Below are positions 55,101 through 64,000 of a stretch of 64,000 nt of DNA, piece after piece. A program made the translations under genes and the position numbers. This DNA comes from CAVOKN01 sp963696505 (lineage in GTDB: Bacteria > Pseudomonadota > Gammaproteobacteria > Burkholderiales > Rhodocyclaceae). The notes under the pieces are model-generated. The model worked only from the letters and a program-made list of their open reading frames with translations, ran no database searches and had not been told where the DNA came from. Numbering within the stretch: position 1 is the first letter of the stretch; the number at the start of each line of letters is the position of its first letter. Location of the stretch: assembly GCA_963696505.1 (NCBI GenBank), contig CAVOKN010000010.1, positions 105,185 to 169,184 of the forward strand. The letters run 5' to 3'.

Positions 55101-58100
55101 TTTTCGCCCGACGTCCAGGAGAAGGTGTCGCTGGCACTGCCGCCGACCAGCGTATCGTTGCCAGCGCCGCCCGCGAGCAGATCGTTGCCGAATCCGCCAA
55201 GAAGGGTGTCTGTGCCAGCCCCGCCGTAGAGCGCGTCGTTGCCGTCTTCGCCGCTCAGGGTGTCGTTTCCGTCTTGGCCGTAGAGCGAGTCGTTGCCGCC
55301 GTCAGCGAGAACGACGTCATCGCCGCCGCCTGCTGAAATGACGTCGGGTGAGGCAGTGCCGATCAGCGTATCGGCACCGCCGGTCCCGTAGGTCACGGTG
55401 ACCTGCTGGAAATTCGCTGTCAGTGAAGAAGAGGCCGTGTCACCGTCCTTGTCCACCAGGGTGAAGTTCATCGTCTCCACCAACGCGCTCGTCACGCCGG
55501 TTAGTGGTCGGTTGTAAACGTAGCTGCCGCTCTCCATCCCGATCACGAAACTGCCGCCGGCAGTCGTGGTGACCGTCAGCGTGTTGGTCACGGTGTCGAA
55601 GCTGCCGCGGTTGATACCACCGCTGACCGTCACCGCCCCCCCTCCGGCCGGGTCGTACATATACGTGGCGCCTTCGATCGTGATCGATCGCACGTAGCCG
55701 CCGTCGCCGCCGAAGGCGCCGCCGCTAAACAGCGCTCCGCTGGTGGTGAACTCGCCGCTGGCGGAGGTGGCCGGCAGCGTGTCGGCGAGGGTCTGGTCGA
55801 GGTCGCTGAAGCTCGCGACCAGGATCCCGTTGGTGTTCGTCCCAGTCTGACCGTCGTAGGCAATCGGGTTCAGATAGGTGATGTCGGTCACACCGGCGCC
55901 CAGACCGAGGGCGAACGAGTTGACGTTGTTGATGCTGAGGAAGTTGGTCCAGATTGCCTCCTCGGCGGGCTGGATGCCGGTGTCAGCCCCGGTCTGGCTG
56001 TTGCCCGTACCGTTGGTAGGCGGTGTTCCGGGGGTTTGCCCGGGCGGGACCAGTTCTCCGGTCGTCCCTGAGCCGAATGTCGGCAGACCGTCGGAGAAGA
56101 AGTAGCTGATGTTTTGCCCCCCGGCCAGCTTGCCGGCACTGCCGAAAGCGGTGATCGCGTCGCCCAAGGCCTCGTCGTAGTTGGTACCGCCGTTGGCCGT
56201 CAGGGCAGCGAGTTGCGCCTTGGTGGTAGCGATGTCGGTCCAGACATTGCCGACTGCAGCGGCATTGGTCGAGAAGGTGACCAGTCGAACCCGCACGTCA
56301 CCGAAAGTGGCGTAGCTGTCGAGCAGGCGATTGATCGACGCCACTGAGCTCGCCAGCCGCGAAGTTCCTCCAACGCCGTCCAGCGTGCCCATCGAGCCAG
56401 ATACATCAAGCACGATCATCAGGTTGGTATTGGTGATCGCCAGCGTTTCGGTGATCGGCGGCAACGCTGGCGGCGAGTCGTCCTCGACGTTGATAGCAAG
56501 CGTGCTGCTTGCGCTCAGGCTGCCGTCGCTGACCGTGACGCCAAAATTCAGCGTCCGCACGTCCTCGACATTCAGCCCCGGGTGGTCCACCGGTTTGAGC
56601 AGATTGAAGCTGTAACTACCCCCCGTGTCTATCGTAAGCGTAGCGACCGTCTGACCGTTCGCGCTCCCGGTAAGCATGTTGGTTCCGCTGCCGGACCAAG
56701 TCACGGCGAAACCGCCGGAAGTCAGACCGCCAGGTGGCGGCGTAAGCGTGACGGAGGCGATCGGGCTGTCGATGTCGGTGAGGGTGACTACGCCGGTGAC
56801 GCTGGCGCTGTTGGTCGTGTCCACCGTACCGATGGCGTCCGGTTGCCCGCCGAACAAGCCTTCCTCCGAAACCGAGGCCGAAGCCGGCTGGATCGTGGGT
56901 GCGTCGTTGGCGGCGGTGACATTAATGGTGGTCGTGGCAGTGTTCGAATTGCTAGTGCCATCGCTGACCACCACGTTCACGGTCCGGGGCGTCGTGCTCG
57001 GGTTCTCGCTCGTGTTGGCAAACGTAATGGCGCGGATGGCGCTCTGGTAGGTAGCCAAGCTGGCGCTACCGGAAAGGGTGACCACATTGCCCACCACGCT
57101 GGCGGTGATGCCGGGAGGCATCGCGCCTGCGGCCAGCACGTCGCCCGCCTGCGAATTGGTCAGAGTGATAGCGGCGCCCGTCAAAGTGGTCGAATCGACG
57201 TCGATGACGGACATGTCGGCATCCGCGATCGCCACGGCAGCGCCGTTCTCCGTATAGCCCGTCGTGTAGTTAGCGGCGGCTGCGCCGCTCGAGTTATCCG
57301 CGTCCAGGTCCAGAACCGGCGGCGTATCGTTATCGATGATTATCCCGACGCCCAAAGCGTCAGCGATCGTCGCATTGACTGCGCCCGAGAGATTAACGTT
57401 AAAGGCTTCCGAAGCCTCGGTGACGAAGTCTTCGGCGATCGGCACGGTGATGGTCTGGCTCACCACCCCCGGCGCAAAGCTCAGCGTGCCCGAGACGCCG
57501 CTGTAGTCGGCGCCGGCTGTGGCGGTGGCGTCGGCGCTGGCGTAATTGACCGTGACCGCCTGGCCGGAGGCGGCCGACAGCGTGACGGTGAAGGTGGCGG
57601 TGCCGGCCGCCTCGTTGACGGTGACGTCGTTGATCGACAGCGTCGGCGTCGCATCGTCGTCGGTGATGGTGCCGCTGCCCGAAGCGGTGCCGACGGTGAG
57701 CGGTACGCTTTCGTTGGGCTCGTCCAGCGCATCCTGGGTGGTGGGCAGGGTGACGGTGAAGCTCGCCACCCCCGCCGGCACGCTGAGGGTGCCGGTGAGC
57801 GCGTCGTAGGTGACGCCGTTGCTGAAGCTCGGCGTGCCGTAGTCGGTCGGGGAGGCCGTGCCGCCGCCGAAGCTGAAGGGGAAGCTCACCGGCGTGGCCG
57901 AGGCGTTGCTCAGCGTCACCGTATAGATCAGGTCGGTGCCTTCGACTACCGTCGGACTGGACACGCTGGCCACGGCGGGCGCGCCGTCGTTGTCGAGGAT
58001 GGTGCCGATGCCGGTGGCGTCGGCGATGGTGGCGTTGGTCGGTGCCGAGAGCGTGACGCTGAAGGTCTCGTCGGCTTCGTCCAGCGTGTCTTCGGCGATC

Positions 58101-61100
58101 GGCACGGTGATGGTCTGGCTCACCACCCCCGGCGCAAAGCTCAGCGTGCCCGAGACGCCGCTGTAGTCGGCGCCGGCTGTGGCGGTGGCGTCGGCGCTGG
58201 CGTAATTGACCGTGACCGCCTGGCCGGAGGCGGCCGACAGCGTGACGGTGAAGGTGGCGGTGCCGGCCGCCTCGTTGACGGTGACGTCGTTGATCGACAG
58301 CGTCGGCGTCGCATCGTCGTCGGTGATGGTGCCGCTGCCCGAAGCGGTGCCGACGGTGAGCGGTACGCTTTCGTTGGGCTCGTCCAGCGCATCCTGGGTG
58401 GTGGGCAGGGTGACGGTGAAGCTCGCCACCCCCGCCGGCACGCTGAGGGTGCCGGTGAGCGCGTCGTAGGTGACGCCGTTGCTGAAGCTCGGCGTGCCGT
58501 AGTCGGTCGGGGAGGCCGTGCCGCCGCCGAAGCTGAAGGGGAAGCTCACCGGCGTGGCCGAGGCGTTGCTCAGCGTCACCGTATAGATCAGGTCGGTGCC
58601 TTCGACTACCGTCGGACTGGACACGCTGGCCACGGCGGGCGCGCCGTCGTTGTCGAGGATGGTGCCGATGCCGGTGGCGTCGGCGATGGTGGCGTTGGTC
58701 GGTGCCGAGAGCGTGACGCTGAAGGTCTCGTCGGCTTCGTCCAGCGTGTCTTCGGCGATCGGCACGGTGATGGTCTGGCTCACCACCCCCGGCGCAAAGC
58801 TCAGCGTGCCCGAGACGCCGCTGTAGTCGGCGCCGGCTGTGGCGGTGGCGTCGGCGCTGGCGTAATTGACCGTGACCGCCTGGCCGGAGGCGGCCGACAG
58901 CGTGACGGTGAAGGTGGCGGTGCCGGCCGCCTCGTTGACGGTGACGTCGTTGATCGACAGCGTCGGCGTCGCATCGTCGTCGGTGATGGTGCCGCTGCCC
59001 GAAGCGGTGCCGACGGTGAGCGGTACGCTTTCGTTGGGCTCGTCCAGCGCATCCTGGGTGGTGGGCAGGGTGACGGTGAAGCTCGCCACCCCCGCCGGCA
59101 CGCTGAGGGTGCCGGTGAGCGCGTCGTAGGTGACGCCGTTGCTGAAGCTCGGCGTGCCGTAGTCGGTCGGGGAGGCCGTGCCGCCGCCGAAGCTGAAGGG
59201 GAAGCTCACCGGCGTGGCCGAGGCGTTGCTCAGCGTCACCGTATAGATCAGGTCGGTGCCTTCGACTACCGTCGGACTGGACACGCTGGCCACGGCGGGC
59301 GCGCCGTCGTTGTCGAGGATGGTGCCGATGCCGGTGGCGTCGGCGATGGTGGCGTTGGTCGGTGCCGAGAGCGTGACGCTGAAGGTCTCGTCGGCTTCGT
59401 CCAGCGTGTCTTCGGCGATCGGCACGGTGATGGTCTGGCTCACCACCCCCGGCGCAAAGCTCAGCGTGCCCGAGACGCCGCTGTAGTCGGCGCCGGCTGT
59501 GGCGGTGGCGTCGGCGCTGGCGTAATTGACCGTGACCGCCTGGCCGGAGGCGGCCGACAGCGTGACGGTGAAGGTGGCGGTGCCGGCCGCCTCGTTGACG
59601 GTGACGTCGTTGATCGACAGCGTCGGCGTCGCATCGTCGTCGGTGATGGTGCCGCTGCCCGAAGCGGTGCCGACGGTGAGCGGTACGCTTTCGTTGGGCT
59701 CGTCCAGCGCATCCTGGGTGGTGGGCAGGGTGACGGTGAAGCTCGCCACCCCCGCCGGCACGCTGAGGGTGCCGGTGAGCGCGTCGTAGGTGACGCCGTT
59801 GCTGAAGCTCGGCGTGCCGTAGTCGGTCGGGGAGGCCGTGCCGCCGCCGAAGCTGAAGGGGAAGCTCACCGGCGTGGCCGAGGCGTTGCTCAGCGTCACC
59901 GTATAGATCAGGTCGGTGCCTTCGACTACCGTCGGACTGGACACGCTGGCCACGGCGGGCGCGCCGTCGTTGTCGAGGATGGTGCCGATGCCGGTGGCGT
60001 CGGCGATGGTGGCGTTGGTCGGTGCCGAGAGCGTGACGCTGAAGGTCTCGTCGGCTTCGTCCAGCGTGTCTTCGGCGATCGGCACGGTGATGGTCTGGCT
60101 CACCACCCCCGGCGCAAAGCTCAGCGTGCCCGAGACGCCGCTGTAGTCGGCGCCGGCTGTGGCGGTGGCGTCGGCGCTGGCGTAATTGACCGTGACCGCC
60201 TGGCCGGAGGCGGCCGACAGCGTGACGGTGAAGGTGGCGGTGCCGGCCGCCTCGTTGACGGTGACGTCGTTGATCGACAGCGTCGGCGTCGCATCGTCGT
60301 CGGTGATGGTGCCGCTGCCCGAAGCGGTGCCGACGGTGAGCGGTACGCTTTCGTTGGGCTCGTCCAGCGCATCCTGGGTGGTGGGCAGGGTGACGGTGAA
60401 GCTCGCCACCCCCGCCGGCACGCTGAGGGTGCCGGTGAGCGCGTCGTAGGTGACGCCGTTGCTGAAGCTCGGCGTGCCGTAGTCGGTCGGGGAGGCCGTG
60501 CCGCCGCCGAAGCTGAAGGGGAAGCTCACCGGCGTGGCCGAGGCGTTGCTCAGCGTCACCGTATAGATCAGGTCGGTGCCTTCGACTACCGTCGGACTGG
60601 ACACGCTGGCCACGGCGGGCGCGCCGTCGTTGTCGAGGATGGTGCCGATGCCGGTGGCGTCGGCGATGGTGGCGTTGGTCGGTGCCGAGAGCGTGACGCT
60701 GAAGGTCTCGTCGGCTTCGTCCAGCGTGTCTTCGGCGATCGGCACGGTGATGGTCTGGCTCACCACCCCCGGCGCAAAGCTCAGCGTGCCCGAGACGCCG
60801 CTGTAGTCGGCGCCGGCTGTGGCGGTGGCGTCGGCGCTGGCGTAATTGACCGTGACCGCCTGGCCGGAGGCGGCCGACAGCGTGACGGTGAAGGTGGCGG
60901 TGCCGGCCGCCTCGTTGACGGTGACGTCGTTGATCGACAGCGTCGGCGTCGCATCGTCGTCGGTGATGGTGCCGCTGCCCGAAGCGGTGCCGACGGTGAG
61001 CGGTACGCTTTCGTTGGGCTCGTCCAGCGCATCCTGGGTGGTGGGCAGGGTGACGGTGAAGCTCGCCACCCCCGCCGGCACGCTGAGGGTGCCGGTGAGC

Positions 61101-64000
61101 GCGTCGTAGGTGACGCCGTTGCTGAAGCTCGGCGTGCCGTAGTCGGTCGGGGAGGCCGTGCCGCCGCCGAAGCTGAAGGGGAAGCTCACCGGCGTGGCCG
61201 AGGCGTTGCTCAGCGTCACCGTATAGATCAGGTCGGTGCCTTCGACTACCGTCGGACTGGACACGCTGGCCACGGCGGGCGCGCCGTCGTTGTCGAGGAT
61301 GGTGCCGATGCCGGTGGCGTCGGCGATGGTGGCGTTGGTCGGTGCCGAGAGCGTGACGCTGAAGGTCTCGTCGGCTTCGTCCAGCGTGTCTTCGGCGATC
61401 GGCACGGTGATGGTCTGGCTCACCACCCCCGGCGCAAAGCTCAGCGTGCCCGAGACGCCGCTGTAGTCGGCGCCGGCTGTGGCGGTGGCGTCGGCGCTGG
61501 CGTAATTGACCGTGACCGCCTGGCCGGAGGCGGCCGACAGCGTGACGGTGAAGGTGGCGGTGCCGGCCGCCTCGTTGACGGTGACGTCGTTGATCGACAG
61601 CGTCGGCGTCGCATCGTCGTCGGTGATGGTGCCGCTGCCCGAAGCGGTGCCGACGGTGAGCGGTACGCTTTCGTTGGGCTCGTCCAGCGCATCCTGGGTG
61701 GTGGGCAGGGTGACGGTGAAGCTCGCCACCCCCGCCGGCACGCTGAGGGTGCCGGTGAGCGCGTCGTAGGTGACGCCGTTGCTGAAGCTCGGCGTGCCGT
61801 AGTCGGTCGGGGAGGCCGTGCCGCCGCCGAAGCTGAAGGGGAAGCTCACCGGCGTGGCCGAGGCGTTGCTCAGCGTCACCGTATAGATCAGGTCGGTGCC
61901 TTCGACTACCGTCGGACTGGACACGCTGGCCACGGCGGGCGCGCCGTCGTTGTCGAGGATGGTGCCGATGCCGGTGGCGTCGGCGATGGTGGCGTTGGTC
62001 GGTGCCGAGAGCGTGACGCTGAAGGTCTCGTCGGCTTCGTCCAGCGTGTCTTCGGCGATCGGCACGGTGATGGTCTGGCTCACCACCCCCGGCGCAAAGC
62101 TCAGCGTGCCCGAGACGCCGCTGTAGTCGGCGCCGGCTGTGGCGGTGGCGTCGGCGCTGGCGTAATTGACCGTGACCGCCTGGCCGGAGGCGGCCGACAG
62201 CGTGACGGTGAAGGTGGCGGTGCCGGCCGCCTCGTTGACGGTGACGTCGTTGATCGACAGCGTCGGCGTCGCATCGTCGTCGGTGATGGTGCCGCTGCCC
62301 GAAGCGGTGCCGACGGTGAGCGGTACGCTTTCGTTGGGCTCGTCCAGCGCATCCTGGGTGGTGGGCAGGGTGACGGTGAAGCTCGCCACCCCCGCCGGCA
62401 CGCTGAGGGTGCCGGTGAGCGCGTCGTAGGTGACGCCGTTGCTGAAGCTCGGCGTGCCGTAGTCGGTCGGGGAGGCCGTGCCGCCGCCGAAGCTGAAGGG
62501 GAAGCTCACCGGCGTGGCCGAGGCGTTGCTCAGCGTCACCGTATAGATCAGGTCGGTGCCTTCGACTACCGTCGGACTGGACACGCTGGCCACGGCGGGC
62601 GCGCCGTCGTTGTCGAGGATGGTGCCGATGCCGGTGGCGTCGGCGATGGTGGCGTTGGTCGGTGCCGAGAGCGTGACGCTGAAGGTCTCGTCGGCTTCGT
62701 CCAGCGTGTCTTCGGCGATCGGCACGGTGATGGTCTGGCTCACCACCCCCGGCGCAAAGCTCAGCGTGCCCGAGACGCCGCTGTAGTCGGCGCCGGCTGT
62801 GGCGGTGGCGTCGGCGCTGGCGTAATTGACCGTGACCGCCTGGCCGGAGGCGGCCGACAGCGTGACGGTGAAGGTGGCGGTGCCGGCCGCCTCGTTGACG
62901 GTGACGTCGTTGATCGACAGCGTCGGCGTCGCATCGTCGTCGGTGATGGTGCCGCTGCCCGAAGCGGTGCCGACGGTGAGCGGTACGCTTTCGTTGGGCT
63001 CGTCCAGCGCATCCTGGGTGGTGGGCAGGGTGACGGTGAAGCTCGCCACCCCCGCCGGCACGCTGAGGGTGCCGGTGAGCGCGTCGTAGGTGACGCCGTT
63101 GCTGAAGCTCGGCGTGCCGTAGTCGGTCGGGGAGGCCGTGCCGCCGCCGAAGCTGAAGGGGAAGCTCACCGGCGTGGCCGAGGCGTTGCTCAGCGTCACC
63201 GTATAGATCAGGTCGGTGCCTTCGACTACCGTCGGACTGGACACGCTGGCCACGGCGGGCGCGCCGTCGTTGTCGAGGATGGTGCCGATGCCGGTGGCGT
63301 CGGCGATGGTGGCGTTGGTCGGTGCCGAGAGCGTGACGCTGAAGGTCTCGTCGGCTTCGTCCAGCGTGTCTTCGGCGATCGGCACGGTGATGGTCTGGCT
63401 CACCACCCCCGGCGCAAAGCTCAGCGTGCCCGAGACGCCGCTGTAGTCGGCGCCGGCTGTGGCGGTGGCGTCGGCGCTGGCGTAATTGACCGTGACCGCC
63501 TGGCCGGAGGCGGCCGACAGCGTGACGGTGAAGGTGGCGGTGCCGGCCGCCTCGTTGACGGTGACGTCGTTGATCGACAGCGTCGGCGTCGCATCGTCGT
63601 CGGTGATGGTGCCGCTGCCCGAAGCGGTGCCGACGGTGAGCGGTACGCTTTCGTTGGGCTCGTCCAGCGCATCCTGGGTGGTGGGCAGGGTGACGGTGAA
63701 GCTCGCCACCCCCGCCGGCACGCTGAGGGTGCCGGTGAGCGCGTCGTAGGTGACGCCGTTGCTGAAGCTCGGCGTGCCGTAGTCGGTCGGGGAGGCCGTG
63801 CCGCCGCCGAAGCTGAAGGGGAAGCTCACCGGCGTGGCCGAGGCGTTGCTCAGCGTCACCGTATAGATCAGGTCGGTGCCTTCGACTACCGTCGGACTGG
63901 ACACGCTGGCCACGGCGGGCGCGCCGTCGTTGTCGAGGATGGTGCCGATGCCGGTGGCGTCGGCGATGGTGGCGTTGGTCGGTGCCGAGAGCGTGACGCT
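52102..64000 (-). CDS. Giant RTX adhesin (LapA type), C-terminal part; 5' end beyond the window, one frameshift
   Basis: The gene runs off the right edge. Reading N to C: a 660-bp (220-residue) unit repeated ~10 times (64000-57428), each with two Calx-beta-like domains; a cadherin-like block; a T1SS-143-like block (56905-56460); a von Willebrand A domain (56450-55750) with an intact D-V-S-G-S MIDAS; RTX repeats of the G-G-x-G-x-D type (55390-55130); a first C-terminal type I secretion module ending ~54780; about six more Calx-beta domains (54780-52600); a second RTX array (52590-52420) and a second secretion module to the stop. The frame breaks at 55100-55104, where a T-run has one base too many; correction yields SGEKGLPVRLPFNTVADF. 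Exported by the TolC-like channel, retained and released through LapD/LapG, by analogy. Confidence 0.93.
57428..64000. repeat. 660-bp tandem repeat array, ~10 apparently identical copies
   Basis: The period is exactly 660 bp, and every line I compared (57481, 58141, 58801 … 63421) agrees base for base, including third codon positions. It begins at 57428 and is cut by the window edge, so 6,573 bp (9.96 units) are visible. The array starts and stops in-frame, adding 220 residues per copy. Upstream copies presumably continue. Confidence 0.97.

Noticed and set aside
57936..63749. Repeated open frames on both strands inside the 660-bp array
   Set aside because: They are regular shadows of the adhesin frame, repeating with the same 660-bp period. 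No ribosome-binding site or family feature supports them.
57428..64000. CRISPR-like array
   Set aside because: The repeat unit is 660 bp with no spacers and is fully coding in one frame.

Overview
The window is about 66% G+C and carries gene neighbourhoods typical of Betaproteobacteria, probably a member of or near the Rhodocyclales. These are aroQ-accB-accC-prmA-DUF3426, rsmB-DUF4390-ntrY-ntrX, trkA-trkH and hemE-priA-comM. The placement rests on gene order and protein character, not on a marker-gene search. No rRNA, tRNA, CRISPR array or prophage was seen.

Layout. 1-5.9 kb: a thiol-redox, shikimate and fatty-acid-initiation block (tlpA-like, aroQ, accB, accC, prmA, a zinc-ribbon membrane protein, tpx) closed by a strong terminator. 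5.9-8.1 kb: a lipid-related group (dgkA, a GT4 glycosyltransferase, a PAP2 phosphatase) with 11-bp-phased Pho-box-like repeats before the glycosyltransferase. 8.2-13.6 kb: PfkB-type kinase, RluF-like pseudouridine synthase and an exported penicillin-acylase-family hydrolase. 13.8-19.2 kb: rsmB, DUF4390, ntrY, ntrX. The NtrX central domain has lost its ATPase motifs.

19.2-27.5 kb is an accessory island between ntrX and trkA. It holds a single-chain MmeI-like (type IIL) restriction-modification enzyme with REP-like palindromes embedded in its reading frame, an IS4-family element, a phosphoribosyltransferase, an exported HIRAN protein with an unrecognised partner, and an overlapping small-protein/nucleotidyltransferase pair that resembles a toxin-antitoxin module. 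Core genes resume at 27.5 kb: trkA, trkH, hemE, a DnaA-box-containing gap, priA, comM, two MFS transporters, a rhodanese, a BamE-like lipoprotein, an L,D-transpeptidase with an unusual C-terminus, an H-NS/H1-like chimera, a zinc alcohol dehydrogenase, DUF2007, a TRIC-type channel and AsmA.

47.4-64 kb is a c-di-GMP-controlled adhesin locus of the Lap type: a TolC-like outer-membrane channel (LapE role), a LapG-type periplasmic cysteine protease, a LapD-type receptor with degenerate GGDEF and EAL motifs, and the C-terminal 3.9+ kilo-residues of a giant RTX adhesin that runs off the right edge. The adhesin contains about ten copies of a 660-bp unit that look identical base for base. The usual logic of such loci is that LapD bound to c-di-GMP sequesters LapG, so the adhesin stays anchored; when c-di-GMP falls, LapG cuts the adhesin and the cell detaches. 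The transporter genes (lapB/lapC) and the adhesin N-terminus with the LapG site are not in the window.

Nine otherwise normal genes or gene segments are broken by single-base indels, most of them one extra base in or next to a short homopolymer. Either the assembly carries uncorrected long-read errors or the genome is decaying. I favour the former because essential genes are affected. Coordinates of those genes span both frames.
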